From Mycolicibacterium peregrinum (lineage in GTDB: Bacteria > Actinomycetota > Actinomycetes > Mycobacteriales > Mycobacteriaceae): a stretch of 48,335 nt of DNA. Where the stretch lies: NCBI RefSeq assembly GCF_001665785.1, contig NZ_LZSO01000007.1:1-48335 (forward strand), read 5' to 3'. A model generated the notes under the pieces. The model did not search any database and had not been told where the DNA came from. It worked only from the letters and a program-made list of their open reading frames with translations. The translations under genes and the position numbers were made by a program. Below are positions 18,065-29,010 of the stretch, in pieces (position 1 is the first letter of the stretch; each line of letters starts with the position of its first letter).

Positions 18065-19507
18065 TCACGCGAAGCGCTTGAGGCAGCGCTGCTCGTCACC
18101 GAGGATGCCGACCCGGAACGCGTCGATGCGGGCGAACCCCGAGGGCACCGACTCGCCGTTGACGTCGCTGGCCGCCAATCCGTTGGTGAGTATGCCCGAG
18201 ACCGCCTCGTCGACGTCGCCAGCGGTCAGCAGGATGGTGTCGCCGTTGGGCAGGTTCACGGGCTTGATCATCTTGGCGGTGGCCACACCGGTCAGGCAGG
18301 CGGTGCGTAGTGCCGCCTCGGCGTTGTCGAGCACCAGGCCCTGGGCATGTTGGAGGGCCAGGGCGTAACGCGAGATCAGCACGGAGAACGCGGTGTTGTC
18401 ACCGCCGGCCAGATCGCCGACGTCGACCTCGTCGGACGGTGTTGCCAGCGCTTGCATTTCGGCCAGGTCGACCACGATGGTGTTGGTGTCAGGGCAGTAG
18501 GAGGCCGGGGGGCTGGGCCGTGCGTTCGCGCAGTCCGCTGCCGCCTCGGGTCGGAAGCTGAGCTGTGGGGGGCTTGCCGGCTCGAAGAGGATGTTGAGCG
18601 CGTCGACCATCGAGCGCACCCAGTGTTCGGTGATGTCCAGGTCGCCGCTCTGGTCCTCTGGCAGCAGGACCGGAAGGTCGCCGCGCCGCTGGTTGATCTC
18701 CTTGACGTCGATCGCGGCACAGGCCGCGGGCCCGTCGGTGAACCCGAACTGGAAAGCCGAGATCCGCTCGAACGCCGAACCGTGCTCGTCGATCCCGACC
18801 CGGGCCTCGGCCTCGGTGAGCAGCGGGTCCCGGAACGCGATCACTGCAGCGAGCAGTTTGTTGAGCCCGTCGGCGGTACTGAGTGAGAACCGCGGAGAGT
18901 CGCCTTGTGCCACCCACCGCATGTAGCTGCCCGCCAGACAGTCGGCCTGCTGTTCGGCGACCAGAGTGGGCGTCTTGCGGTTGACCAGTCCGGCCTGCTG
19001 CTGGATCGCATGGCCGTACTCGTGGGCGAGCACCATGACGGCGCCCATGTCGCCGTTCTGCCTGCGCAGCCCGGGCATCAGCACGCCCCGGTCCCAGCCG
19101 ATCGTCCGATCCGGTTTGCAGAACGCGGCATTGACCAGTCCGTAGGTCTCCATCCCGCAGAACCCTCCGTCGAAACTCTCGGCGTCCCACGAGATCAGCG
19201 CGCGCACCGGCTGGAAGTCACCCTCGAATGCCTCGGAGTAGGCATCCGACCAGTACTCCTCGAGGTCGCTGACGGCGCTCGCGGCGAGGTTGTCGATCTT
19301 GCCCCCGTCGGAGTTGGTGACCTTGCGTGAGGGCTTCACGGCGTCGGGGCGCAAACCGCTCGAACCATCTGTGGCGGGCATTCCGGCAACCGAGAAGGGG
19401 TCGCTGAACACCGACACGGCCGTGCCGTCCACCAGCGATGAGCAGCCCGCCAGCGGAATCACCGTGCAGACGGCAAAAGCGATGCCGAACAAGGCGCGTC
19501 GGCTCAT
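18065..19507 (-). CDS. Lipoprotein neutral zinc metallopeptidase
   Basis: 480 aa. The signal peptide ends in the lipobox PLAGC (lipidated ~C22), anchoring the protein outside the membrane. The zinc-binding HEYGH is at ~162-166 and the third ligand Glu in EQQADC at ~185, the pattern of the neutral zinc metallopeptidase family (PF04228). M. tuberculosis LpqM is a lipoprotein peptidase that may be related; I do not assign the name. Start ATG 19507 has GGAAGG upstream. The gene ends 5 bp from the porin stop, convergently, and is not in the conserved M. tuberculosis block. Confidence 0.85.
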   Translation of the reverse strand: MSRRALFGIAFAVCTVIPLAGCSSLVDGTAVSVFSDPFSVAGMPATDGSSGLRPDAVKPSRKVTNSDGGKIDNLAASAVSDLEEYWSDAYSEAFEGDFQPVRALISWDAESFDGGFCGMETYGLVNAAFCKPDRTIGWDRGVLMPGLRRQNGDMGAVMVLAHEYGHAIQQQAGLVNRKTPTLVAEQQADCLAGSYMRWVAQGDSPRFSLSTADGLNKLLAAVIAFRDPLLTEAEARVGIDEHGSAFERISAFQFGFTDGPAACAAIDVKEINQRRGDLPVLLPEDQSGDLDITEHWVRSMVDALNILFEPASPPQLSFRPEAAADCANARPSPPASYCPDTNTIVVDLAEMQALATPSDEVDVGDLAGGDNTAFSVLISRYALALQHAQGLVLDNAEAALRTACLTGVATAKMIKPVNLPNGDTILLTAGDVDEAVSGILTNGLAASDVNGESVPSGFARIDAFRVGILGDEQRCLKRFA

Positions 19508-19600
19508 GTTGCCGCCTTCCGGTGCACTCTGGCGGCCATAACCATCCGCGCGGGTAATTGCCGCACACACTAGTTAACCGAGCGAGCTCAGGGTGCGATA

Positions 19601-21643
19601 TCAGCTCGCGCCGCGCAGCCGCTTCAGCGACTGACGTACCCGGTCGGGGTCGGTGGTGGACCAGAACGGCGGCAGTGACGAGCGCAGGTACCCGCCGTAG
19701 CGGGCGGTCGCCAACCGGGAGTCGAGCACCGCGATGACGCCGCGGTCGTCGGTGTGGCGCAGCAGCCGGCCGGTGCCCTGGGCGAGGAGCAGCGCGGCGT
19801 GGTTGGCGGCGATCGCCATGAAGCCGTTGCCGCCGTGGGCACTGATCGCCCGCTGCCGGGCGGTCAACAACGGATCGTCGGGGCGAGGGAACGGAATCCG
19901 GTCGATCAGCACCAGTGAGAGCGACGGCCCGGGCACGTCCACCCCCTGCCACAGCGACAGGGTGCCGAACAGCGACGTCTCCGGATCATCTGAGAACTTT
20001 TGCACCAGAGCCGAAGTGGTGTCCTCACCCTGGCACAGGACGGGCGTGGACAGCCGTCCGCGCATGACCTCGGCGGCGGCCTTGGCTGCGCGCATCGACG
20101 AGAACAAGCCGAGGGTGCGGCCACCGGCGGCGGTGATCAGCCCCTCGATCTCATCGAGTGTCCTGGTATCGGTGCCGTCCCGTCCGGGAGGCGGTAAATG
20201 CTTGGCAACATAGAGAATTGCGGATTTGGCGTGGTCGAAAGGCGATCCGACATCGAGGCCGCGCCAGCCCGGTCTGGCCGACTCATTGTCGTCGGAGAAA
20301 CCGCCGAGGCCCCAGTTGCGCGCCATCGCGTCGAAGTTGCCACCGAGGGTCAGCGTTGCCGAGGTCAGTACCGCGGTGGTGTTGGCGAACAGCCTGGTGC
20401 GCAACAGGCCCGATACCGACATCGGTGCCACCCGCAACAGGCTGCGTCCGGGTCGGGGAGCCCCGGTGTTTCCGGTGTTCGGACCGTCGGACTGTTCCAC
20501 CCACACCACATCGACGCGGTCGGGGATGGGCGGGACGAACGAGGTGAGGATCCGGGTGGCGGTGTCACTGACGTCGCTCAGTGCGGTGACGGCCTCGGTG
20601 CGGGCCGAGGCGGCCTGCGGATCGCTGGGTGTGGTGTCGATGGCCGTGCGTGCCGCATTGGCGGCGTCGCGCAATGCGGTCAGGTAGGTGCCCAGTTCCT
20701 CGTCGAGCACATCGATGCGGCCGGCGTCGAGCTCGTGCAACATCGAGGACAACGTCGCAATTGCAGCCTCGAACCGTTCTGCCAGTTCGTCATCCACCAA
20801 ACGGGACATTCTGCGGTGTGCCACGGCCATCGAGGTTGCCGACAATTCGGCGGTGGCCACCCCGGTCACCCGGTCGGCCAGTTCGTGAGCCTCGTCGACC
20901 ACCAGTTGCTCATACTCGGGCAGCACCGAGAAATCGGAGAGTGCGTCGATGGCCAGCAGTGCGTGGTTGGTGACGATGACGTCGGCGGCCCCGGCCTTCT
21001 CCCGAGCCCGCTCGGCGAAGCAGTCGGTGCCGAACTGGCAGCGCGACACCCCGATGCATTCCCGTGCCGAGACGCTGACCTGCGACCACGATCGGTCCGG
21101 CACGCCGGGGGTCACCTCGTCGCGATCGCCGGTCTCGGTGTCCGAAGACCATTCCGTCAGCCGTTGCACATCGCGGCCCATGGCGCTGACCGCCATGGGG
21201 GAGAACAACTCGTCCTGAGGTCGGTCCGCCGGCTCCTCGGCCGATCCGTTGTGAATCTTGTTCAGGCACAGATAATTTCCGCGCCCCTTCAGCAGCGCGA
21301 ACGTGGGCTTGCGCGGCAGCGCATCGGCCAGTGAGTTCACCAACCGGGGCAGGTCCCGGTCGACCAGCTGGCGTTGCAACGCAATGGTGGCCGTCGAGAC
21401 GACCACCGGTTGCTCGGTCTGCAGTGCGCGGGCGATCGACGGCACCAGATAGGCCAGCGATTTCCCGGTGCCGGTGCCGGCCTGCACGGCCAGGTGTTCA
21501 CCGGACTCGAAGGCGTTGGCGACGGCCTCGGCCATCTGGACCTGCCCGGGACGGCTGGCGCCGCCGAGCCCCTTGACCGCGATCTTGAGGAGATTGGTCA
21601 CCACATTGGCCACCTCGCGGGATGGCTTCGATTTGGTCGTCAT
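19601..21643 (-). CDS. dinG: DinG-family ATP-dependent DNA helicase
   Basis: 680-aa superfamily 2 XPD/DinG helicase. Walker A is GTGTGKS (~K61) and Walker B is DEAH. Between them lie the cysteines of an iron-sulfur cluster domain: one in NYLCLNK, then CIGVSRC and TDCF. The C-terminal motifs are SATL, LWQGVDVPG and QGTGRLLR. It unwinds 5'-tailed DNA, D-loops and R-loops. ATG 21643 overlaps the pncB stop (ATGA), so it is expressed with pncB. The upstream frame extension lies inside pncB. Equivalent to Rv1329c. Confidence 0.95.
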   Translation of the reverse strand: MTTKSKPSREVANVVTNLLKIAVKGLGGASRPGQVQMAEAVANAFESGEHLAVQAGTGTGKSLAYLVPSIARALQTEQPVVVSTATIALQRQLVDRDLPRLVNSLADALPRKPTFALLKGRGNYLCLNKIHNGSAEEPADRPQDELFSPMAVSAMGRDVQRLTEWSSDTETGDRDEVTPGVPDRSWSQVSVSARECIGVSRCQFGTDCFAERAREKAGAADVIVTNHALLAIDALSDFSVLPEYEQLVVDEAHELADRVTGVATAELSATSMAVAHRRMSRLVDDELAERFEAAIATLSSMLHELDAGRIDVLDEELGTYLTALRDAANAARTAIDTTPSDPQAASARTEAVTALSDVSDTATRILTSFVPPIPDRVDVVWVEQSDGPNTGNTGAPRPGRSLLRVAPMSVSGLLRTRLFANTTAVLTSATLTLGGNFDAMARNWGLGGFSDDNESARPGWRGLDVGSPFDHAKSAILYVAKHLPPPGRDGTDTRTLDEIEGLITAAGGRTLGLFSSMRAAKAAAEVMRGRLSTPVLCQGEDTTSALVQKFSDDPETSLFGTLSLWQGVDVPGPSLSLVLIDRIPFPRPDDPLLTARQRAISAHGGNGFMAIAANHAALLLAQGTGRLLRHTDDRGVIAVLDSRLATARYGGYLRSSLPPFWSTTDPDRVRQSLKRLRGAS

Positions 21644-22953
21644 GTCGGTGCCGGCGCCACGACCCGGGTGGGAATGGCCGGCTCGCCACGGGAAAGTTTG
21701 AGGCCATCCCACGGCAGGCTGTGCAGACCCGCGGTGACCCGCTCGCGCGCGGTGGTCAGGTCGGCGGACGGGTGGTGCCCTTCGGCGGGGACACCATCGG
21801 TGACCAGTGGCACCGTGAGCCGGCGTGCGGTGAGCCCCGAGGGCTCCGAGGGAACCTGGCCGTACGGGTGGACCACTTCCTCGACGATCGTGCCCGAGGG
21901 CTTGGCCAACCGGAGCGCCTGTTTGCGGCCACCGTGGGATTCCTTGCGGCTGCTGCGCTTGGCCACCGGGATCCCGTCGACCTCGACCAGCTTGTAGACC
22001 ATCCCGCCGGTCGGTGCGCCCGATCCGGTGACCACCGAGGTGCCGACGCCGTAGCTGTCGACGGGCTCGGCGCGCAGGGCGGCGATCGCGAACTCGTCGA
22101 GGTCACCGGAGACCACGATCTGGGTTCCGGTGGCGCCGAGGCCGTCGAGCTGCTGGCGCACCTGGCGGGCCAGCACCCCCAGATCGCCCGAGTCGATGCG
22201 GACGGCGCCCAGCTGCGGACCGGCCGCGGCGATCGCGTTGGCCACACCGGCGGTGATGTCATAGGTGTCCACCAGCAGGGTGGTGTCGATGCCGAGCGCA
22301 GCCACCTGGCCGCGGAACGCGGCCTGCTCGTCGGGGCCGGACTCGGTGGTGTGGAGCAGCGTGTAGGCGTGCGCCGCGGTGCCGAGCGCGGGGACGCCGT
22401 AGCGCTGCTGGGCGGCCAGATTGGAAGATCCGCTGAACCCGGCCAGGTAGGCGGCCCGCGCTGCGGCCACGGCCGCCAGCTCGTGCGTACGTCGTGAGCC
22501 CATCTCGATCATCGGGCGGCCGTGGGCGGCGCTGGTCATCCGGGCAGCCGCCGAAGCGATCGCCGTGTCGTGGTTGAGGATTGAGAGCACCAGGGTCTCG
22601 AGGACCACACACTCGGCGAAGGTTCCGTGCACCGAAAGCACGGGTGAACCCGGAAAATAGAGCTCCCCCTCGGCGTAGCCGTCGACGTCACCGCTGAACC
22701 GGTAGTTCGCCAGATAATCCAGAGTCGCGGGGTCGAGGAACTCGGAGAGCCCGGTCAATTCCTCCGGCGAGAAGCTGAACTGTGCCAACGCTTCCACAAA
22801 CCGTCCGGTGCCGGCGACCACGCCGTACCGGCGCCCTTCGGGGAGGCGGCGGGCAAAGACCTCGAACGTGGTGCGGCGGTGCGCCGTGCCGTCGCGCAGC
22901 GCGGCGGCGAGCATCGTCAGCTCGTACTTGTCGGTGAGCAACGCGACGGTCAC
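21640..22953 (-). CDS. pncB: Nicotinate phosphoribosyltransferase
   Basis: 437 aa. It salvages nicotinic acid to nicotinate mononucleotide for NAD synthesis. Family blocks are LLTDKYELTML at the N-terminus, GELYFPGSPVLSV, MGSRRTHE, LVDTYD, IRIDSGDLG and SYGVGTSVVTGSGAP. The start GTG 22953 is chosen over the upstream TTG at 22986 because TACGGT lies exactly 7 nt upstream, placing the transcription start on this codon. It is coupled by ATGA to dinG and divergent from clpS; the two leaderless promoters are 40 bp apart. Equivalent to pncB1 (Rv1330c). Confidence 0.95.
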   Translation of the reverse strand: MTVALLTDKYELTMLAAALRDGTAHRRTTFEVFARRLPEGRRYGVVAGTGRFVEALAQFSFSPEELTGLSEFLDPATLDYLANYRFSGDVDGYAEGELYFPGSPVLSVHGTFAECVVLETLVLSILNHDTAIASAAARMTSAAHGRPMIEMGSRRTHELAAVAAARAAYLAGFSGSSNLAAQQRYGVPALGTAAHAYTLLHTTESGPDEQAAFRGQVAALGIDTTLLVDTYDITAGVANAIAAAGPQLGAVRIDSGDLGVLARQVRQQLDGLGATGTQIVVSGDLDEFAIAALRAEPVDSYGVGTSVVTGSGAPTGGMVYKLVEVDGIPVAKRSSRKESHGGRKQALRLAKPSGTIVEEVVHPYGQVPSEPSGLTARRLTVPLVTDGVPAEGHHPSADLTTARERVTAGLHSLPWDGLKLSRGEPAIPTRVVAPAPT

Positions 22954-22960
22954 ACCAGCA

Positions 22961-22966
22961 ACCGTA
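22961..22966 (-). promoter_or_regulatory. -10 box of pncB (leaderless pattern)
   Basis: Minus-strand TACGGT, 7 nt, GTG at 22953. Confidence 0.6.
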
Positions 22967-23006
22967 GCTGTTCGCGGCTGCTTCAATAGCGCGGCTCCCC
23001 GGCCGG

Positions 23007-23012
23007 TATTGT
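23007..23012 (+). promoter_or_regulatory. -10 box of clpS (leaderless pattern)
   Basis: TATTGT, 6 nt, ATG at 23019; no Shine-Dalgarno. Confidence 0.6.
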
Positions 23013-23018
23013 GGGCCC

Positions 23019-23333
23019 ATGGTTACACCGGCGAAGGCCCGTCCGGGGACCCGCGAGGAGCGCAGCGTCGAGGCGGCGCCCCGGGAAGAGACAGCCACCG
23101 AAAGCCCATGGGTGACCATCGTCTGGGACGATCCGGTCAACCTGATGACCTACGTCACCTACGTGTTCCAGAAATTGTTCGGATACAGCGAGCCGCACGC
23201 GACCAAGCTGATGCTGCAGGTACACAACGAAGGCAAGGCCGTGGTGTCGGCAGGAAGTCGCGAGTCGATGGAAACCGATGTGTCCAAACTGCACGCCGCA
23301 GGGCTGTGGGCCACGATGCAACAGGACCGCTGA
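23019..23333 (+). CDS. clpS: ATP-dependent Clp protease adaptor ClpS
   Basis: 104 aa. It delivers N-degron substrates to ClpC1/ClpP. A disordered N-terminus is followed by the core [28 protein letters not shown] and [16 protein letters not shown], which form the N-degron pocket and the ClpC contact. It is the first gene of a run with DUF2017 and the P1 peptidase, as in M. tuberculosis Rv1331-Rv1333. Confidence 0.95.
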   Translation: MVTPAKARPGTREERSVEAAPREETATESPWVTIVWDDPVNLMTYVTYVFQKLFGYSEPHATKLMLQVHNEGKAVVSAGSRESMETDVSKLHAAGLWATMQQDR

Positions 23334-23339
23334 TCGACT

Positions 23340-23918
23340 GTGCGTAAATGGAAAAGGGTCGAGACCGCCGACGGTCTGCGCTTCCGCTCGGCGTTGGAGG
23401 CCCACGAGGCCGCACTGCTGTCGAGCCTGGGCACCTCGATGCTGGGCATGCTCGACGAGCGTGGATCATCCGGGCCCACAGACGAACTCGAGATGATCAC
23501 CGGCATGAAGACCGGTAATCCGCAGCCGCCCGAGGACGCCACGATGAAGCGTCTGCTCCCGGATTTCTATCGGCCGCAGACCGAGCATCCCGCGGGTTCA
23601 GGCACCGCCGAGAGTCTCAACAGTGCGCTGCGCGGACTGCATGAGCCGACCATCATCAACGCCAAACGGGAAGCGGCCCAACGTTTGTTGGACACCATCC
23701 CGGACGGCGGCGGCAAACTTGAGCTGACGCAGGACGACGCCGAGTCGTGGGCCGCGGCAGTCAACGACATCCGGCTGGCGTTGGGAACCATGCTCGACAT
23801 CGGTGCGCAGGGTCCCGACCAGCTGCCCGCCGAGCATCCGATGGCCGGGCACCTCGACGTCTATCAGTGGCTGACCGTGCTGCAGGAGTACCTCGTCCTC
23901 GGCCTGATGGGGAGATAG
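23340..23918 (+). CDS. DUF2017 protein
   Basis: 192 aa, starting at GTG 23340 only 6 bp after clpS. A mostly helical protein with the DUF2017 N-terminus RKWKRVETADGLRFR and the pattern FRSALEAHEAALLSSL. It is almost always found directly after clpS in actinobacteria, so a role with ClpS-ClpC is plausible, but its function is unknown. Confidence 0.9.
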   Translation: MRKWKRVETADGLRFRSALEAHEAALLSSLGTSMLGMLDERGSSGPTDELEMITGMKTGNPQPPEDATMKRLLPDFYRPQTEHPAGSGTAESLNSALRGLHEPTIINAKREAAQRLLDTIPDGGGKLELTQDDAESWAAAVNDIRLALGTMLDIGAQGPDQLPAEHPMAGHLDVYQWLTVLQEYLVLGLMGR

Positions 23919-23924
23919 GACCGG

Positions 23925-24959
23925 ATGGGCTCGATCACCGACGTCGGCGGCATTCTCGTCGGCCACCATCACCGCATCGATCCCGACGCTGCGCTGGGCT
24001 CGGGGTGGGCCTCGGGGTCGACCGTGGTGCTGGCCCCGCCGGGAACCGTCGGCGCCGTCGACGGGCGCGGCGGCGCCCCGGGTACCCGCGAGACCGACCT
24101 GCTGGACCCGATCAACACCGTGCGCCATGTCGACGCCGTGGTGCTATCCGGCGGCAGTGCCTACGGGCTGGCCGCCGCCGACGGCGTGATGACCTGGTTG
24201 GAGGAACAGGGCCGCGGCGTGGCGATGGACGGTGGCGTGGTGCCGATCGTGCCCGCCGCGGTGATCTTCGATCTGCCGGTGGGCGGCTGGGCGAACCGGC
24301 CGACGGCAGAATTCGGTTATGCGGCGGCTGAGGCGGCCTCGACCGATTTCGCGCTGGGCACCGTCGGCGGAGGGGTCGGCGCGCGCGCCGGAGTGCTCAA
24401 GGGCGGCGTGGGCACCGCCTCGGTGACGCTGGACTGCGGGGTGACCGTGGGTGCCCTGGTGGTGCTCAACGCCGCCGGTGACGTGGTCGACCCGGCGACC
24501 GGTCTGCCGTGGATGAGCCGGTTGGCAGCGCAATTCGGGCTGACTGCCCCGCCTGCCGACCAACTCGCGGCCTACGCCGAGCATCACACCGAGTTGAGTG
24601 CGTTGAACACCACGATCGCGGTGGTCGCCACCGATGCGGCGCTGAGCCCCGCCGGGTGCCGCCGGGTTGCGGTCGCCGCCCACGACGGATTGGCCCGGAC
24701 CATCCAGCCGTGTCACACCCCGATCGATGGCGATACGGTGTTTGCGCTGGCGACGGGCGCGGTGACCGTCGAACCGGACGAAAAGACCCCGGTGGCGATG
24801 TCACCGGAAACGGCGCTGGTGACCAAGGTCGGAGCTGCCGCGGCCGACGTGCTGGCCCGCGCAGTACTGGTCGGGCTGCTGGCTGCCGAGCCGGTGGCCG
24901 GAATACCGACCTACCGTGGCATGTTGCCGGGAGCGTTCGCAGTGAAGGAATGGGAGTGA
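23925..24959 (+). CDS. P1 (DmpA-type) N-terminal nucleophile aminopeptidase
   Basis: 344-aa member of peptidase family S58/P1. These proteins self-cleave before a Ser/Thr that becomes the N-terminal nucleophile. The site here is LNTTIAVV, with Asn ~228 and nucleophile Thr ~229. The N-terminal glycine-rich motifs ITDVGGILVGHHH and VVLSGGSAYGL and the C-terminal AVEPVAGI-like segment are typical. It lies 6 bp after DUF2017 and 4 bp before mec. It corresponds to Rv1333. The natural substrate is unknown. Confidence 0.9.
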   Translation: MGSITDVGGILVGHHHRIDPDAALGSGWASGSTVVLAPPGTVGAVDGRGGAPGTRETDLLDPINTVRHVDAVVLSGGSAYGLAAADGVMTWLEEQGRGVAMDGGVVPIVPAAVIFDLPVGGWANRPTAEFGYAAAEAASTDFALGTVGGGVGARAGVLKGGVGTASVTLDCGVTVGALVVLNAAGDVVDPATGLPWMSRLAAQFGLTAPPADQLAAYAEHHTELSALNTTIAVVATDAALSPAGCRRVAVAAHDGLARTIQPCHTPIDGDTVFALATGAVTVEPDEKTPVAMSPETALVTKVGAAAADVLARAVLVGLLAAEPVAGIPTYRGMLPGAFAVKEWE

Positions 24960-24963
24960 TCAA

Positions 24964-25380
24964 GTGCTGGTGATCCGCCGGGATCTCGTCGAGGCCATGG
25001 TGGCGCATGCCCGCGCCGACCATCCTGACGAGGCGTGTGGAGTGATCGCCGGGCCGGAAGGCTCCGATCGGCCCGAACGCTTCATCGCGATGGCGAACGC
25101 CGAGCGTTCGCCCACGTTCTACCGATTCGATTCGGGCGAGCAGCTCAAGGTGTGGCGCGCTATGGACGACGCCGACGAAGTGCCCGTCGTCATCTACCAC
25201 TCCCACACCGCGACCGAGGCCTACCCGAGCCGCACCGACACGTCCTTGGCCTCCGAACCCGACGCCCACTACGTATTGGTGTCGACCCGCGACCCCGATG
25301 AGCATGAACTGCGCAGCTATCGCATCATCGACGGCGTCGTCACCGAGGAACCCGTCGACATCGTCGAGCAGTACAACTAA
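24964..25380 (+). CDS. mec: JAMM metallo-hydrolase Mec, CysO-cysteine peptidase
   Basis: 138 aa. It cuts cysteine from the C-terminus of CysO-cysteine in the sulfur-carrier cysteine route of mycobacteria. The JAMM residues are all visible: ~E23 (DEACG), ~H79 and ~H81 (YHSHT), ~S89 and ~D92 (PSRTD). GTG start at 24964. It is followed 8 bp later by cysO with cysM next, so the complete three-gene pathway is present as one unit. Confidence 0.96.
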   Translation: MLVIRRDLVEAMVAHARADHPDEACGVIAGPEGSDRPERFIAMANAERSPTFYRFDSGEQLKVWRAMDDADEVPVVIYHSHTATEAYPSRTDTSLASEPDAHYVLVSTRDPDEHELRSYRIIDGVVTEEPVDIVEQYN

Positions 25381-25388
25381 GGAGCGCC

Positions 25389-26656
<1,268 letters not shown>

Positions 26657-26666
26657 GCGGGCAGGA

Positions 26667-27332
26667 ATGACGAACCTCCCTTCGAACGCACCGAAGAGAC
26701 GCCCGGCGTGGATCGTCGGCGGTGTGACGATCGTCAGCTTCGTGGCGCTGTTGTACGTGATCGAGATCGTCGACACGGCGATGGGCCACCGGCTCGACCA
26801 GGACGGCATCCGGCCGCTGCAGACCGACGGTCTGTGGGGGATCCTGTGGGCGCCCCTGCTGCACGGCGGCTGGCCGCACCTGATTGCCAACACCGTGCCC
26901 GCGCTGGTGCTCGGCTTTCTCATGACCCTGGCCGGGATGGGGCGATTCATCGCAGCGACGGCGATCATCTGGATACTCGGCGGCTTCGGCACGTGGCTGA
27001 TCGGCAACATCGGCCTGCACTGCCCCTACGTGACCGTGCAGTGCACGAGCACCCACATCGGTGCATCGGGGCTGATCTTCGGCTGGCTGGCGTTCCTGAT
27101 CGTGTTCGGGTTCTTCACCCGCAATGTGTGGGAAATCGTGATCGGTGTCGTCGTGCTGTTCGTCTACGGCGGTGTGCTGTTCGGAGTGCTGCCCGGTAAT
27201 GCGGGGGTGTCCTGGCAGGGTCACCTCAGTGGGGCCCTTGCGGGCATCATCGCCGCGTATCTGCTGTCCGGACCGGAACGTAAGGCGCGGGAAGCGAAGA
27301 AGAGTTCCGTCCAGCCGCGTCTGAGTGCATGA
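26667..27332 (+). CDS. Rhomboid family intramembrane serine protease
   Basis: 221 aa with about six or seven membrane helices. The catalytic pair is visible: ~S134 in [10 protein letters not shown] and ~H186 in [11 protein letters not shown]. The [10 protein letters not shown] block (loop HGGxxHLxxN) is also present. It cuts membrane-spanning substrates; the natural substrate is unknown. The start is ATG 26667 because the upstream open frame overlaps cysM. It sits 10 bp after cysM and 4 bp before murI. Equivalent to Rv1337. Confidence 0.92.
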   Translation: MTNLPSNAPKRRPAWIVGGVTIVSFVALLYVIEIVDTAMGHRLDQDGIRPLQTDGLWGILWAPLLHGGWPHLIANTVPALVLGFLMTLAGMGRFIAATAIIWILGGFGTWLIGNIGLHCPYVTVQCTSTHIGASGLIFGWLAFLIVFGFFTRNVWEIVIGVVVLFVYGGVLFGVLPGNAGVSWQGHLSGALAGIIAAYLLSGPERKAREAKKSSVQPRLSA

Positions 27333-27336
27333 CCGT

Positions 27337-28161
27337 ATGAACGACCCACTTGCACCCGTCGGCATCTTCGACTCCGGCGTCGGTGGGCTGACCGTGGCCC
27401 GCGCGATCATCGACCAACTGCCCGACGAGGACATCATCTACGTCGGCGACACGGGCAACGGTCCCTACGGGCCGCTGACCATTCCCGAGATCCGGGCGCA
27501 CTCGCTGGCCATCGGTGACGACCTGGTGGCCCGCGGCGTCAAGGCTCTGGTGATCGCCTGTAACACCGCGTCCTCCGCGTGCCTGCGCGACGCGCGCGAG
27601 CGCTATTCACCGGTGCCGGTGGTCGAAGTGATCCTGCCCGCGGTCCGGCGTGCGGTGGCCGCGACCCGCAACGGACGCATCGGTGTGATCGGCACTGCCG
27701 CCACCATTGCCTCGAGCGCCTATCAGGATGCGTTCGCCGCGGCGCGTGACACCGAGGTGTTCGGGGTGGCCTGTCCGCGGTTCGTCGACTTCGTCGAACG
27801 CGGGGTCACCAGTGGTCGCCAGGTGCTGGGTCTGGCCGAGGGCTATCTCGAACCGCTGCAGCGCGCCGAGGTGGACACCCTGGTGTTGGGGTGCACGCAC
27901 TACCCGATGCTGTCCGGTCTGATCCAGTTGGCCATGGGTGACAACGTCACGCTGGTGTCCTCGGCCGAGGAGACCGCCAAGGACCTGCTCCGGGTGCTCA
28001 CTGAGCTCGATTTGCTGAAGCCGCACGAATCCGGTCCGGCCCGACGGGTGTTCGAGGCCACCGGCGATCCGGAGGCCTTCACCACGCTGGCCGCCCGCTT
28101 CCTGGGGCCGGGACTGGACGGGGCGCGGCAGGTCCGGCGTCACGTGGGGGCCGGAAAATGA
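27337..28161 (+). CDS. murI: Glutamate racemase
   Basis: 274 aa. It makes D-glutamate for peptidoglycan. The two catalytic cysteines are ~C75 (VIACNTASS) and ~C186 (LGCTHYP), and the N-terminal [11 protein letters not shown] is present. ATG 27337 gives the same N-terminus (MNxPLAPVG) as other mycobacteria; an in-frame GTG at 27325 overlaps the rhomboid stop region. Confidence 0.96.
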   Translation: MNDPLAPVGIFDSGVGGLTVARAIIDQLPDEDIIYVGDTGNGPYGPLTIPEIRAHSLAIGDDLVARGVKALVIACNTASSACLRDARERYSPVPVVEVILPAVRRAVAATRNGRIGVIGTAATIASSAYQDAFAAARDTEVFGVACPRFVDFVERGVTSGRQVLGLAEGYLEPLQRAEVDTLVLGCTHYPMLSGLIQLAMGDNVTLVSSAEETAKDLLRVLTELDLLKPHESGPARRVFEATGDPEAFTTLAARFLGPGLDGARQVRRHVGAGK

Positions 28162-28225
28162 TCTCCGTCGCCCAAACCGGCGATGTCTTGGCAACGCGCA
28201 CAGCAAGCATGGCAAGCTAGACACT

Positions 28226-28993
28226 GTGCGATTGACCATCCTGGGATGCTCCGGCAGCGTTGTCGGCCCGGATTCGGCAGCCTCCGGCTATCTCGTCACC
28301 GCACCTGACACGACTCCGATGGTCGTCGACTTCGGCGGGGGCGTCCTGGGTGCGCTGCAGCGCTACGCCGATCCGAATTCGGTCAACGTGTTGCTGTCCC
28401 ATCTGCACGCCGATCACTGTCTGGATCTGCCCGGCCTGTTCGTATGGCGGCGTTATCACCCGATCCCGGCCACCGAGCGTGGCCTGATGTACGGGCCGGT
28501 CAATACCTGGGCCCGCCTCGGTGCGGCCTCCTCGCCCGAGGGCGGGGAGATCGACGACTTCACCGACATCTTCGAGGTGCGCAACTGGGAGGACGGCACC
28601 ACGGTGCGGTTGGGCACACTCAACGTGACTCCCCGGCTGGTGTGCCACCCGACCGAATCCTTCGGCATGCGCTTTACCGATCCGTCCGGGGCAACCCTGG
28701 TCTACAGCGGCGACACCGGATATTGCGACGCGCTCGTCGAACTGGCCCGCGGGGCGGATGTCTTCCTGTGCGAGGCGTCGTGGACACACGATCCGTCCCG
28801 CCCGCCGCACCTGCACCTGTCGGGCACCGAGGCAGGGCGCGCGGCCGCCGAAGCCGGGGTCGGTGAGCTGCTGCTCACCCACATTCCGCCGTGGACGTCG
28901 CGCGAGGATGTGATCAGCGAGGCCAAGGCCGAGTTCGACGGCCCCGTGCATGCGGTGCTCAGCGGCGAGACCTTCGACGTCACCCGGCGGTGA
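28226..28993 (+). CDS. Metallo-beta-lactamase-fold cAMP phosphodiesterase-like protein (Rv1339 type)
   Basis: 255 aa. Metal motif HLHADH at ~59-64 (H59, H61, D63, H64), further ligands in the CHP region, the YSGDTGY Asp, and a C-terminal LLLTHIPPW His. It is the homologue of Rv1339, described as an atypical class II phosphodiesterase acting on cAMP. The window also encodes an adenylate cyclase, so both synthesis and breakdown of cAMP are represented. GTG start at 28226; no clear Shine-Dalgarno. Confidence 0.88.
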   Translation: MRLTILGCSGSVVGPDSAASGYLVTAPDTTPMVVDFGGGVLGALQRYADPNSVNVLLSHLHADHCLDLPGLFVWRRYHPIPATERGLMYGPVNTWARLGAASSPEGGEIDDFTDIFEVRNWEDGTTVRLGTLNVTPRLVCHPTESFGMRFTDPSGATLVYSGDTGYCDALVELARGADVFLCEASWTHDPSRPPHLHLSGTEAGRAAAEAGVGELLLTHIPPWTSREDVISEAKAEFDGPVHAVLSGETFDVTRR

Positions 28994-28998
28994 CCCGC

Positions 28999-29004
28999 TA
29001 GGGT
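28999..29004 (+). promoter_or_regulatory. -10 box of rph (leaderless pattern)
   Basis: TAGGGT, 6 nt, GTG at 29011. It lies in the 17-bp gap after the preceding stop. Confidence 0.5.
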
Positions 29005-29010
29005 TGGCGG

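Noticed and set aside
20198..21334. Plus-strand open frame (378 codons) inside dinG
   Set aside because: Gly/His/Arg-rich shadow of dinG without family motifs.
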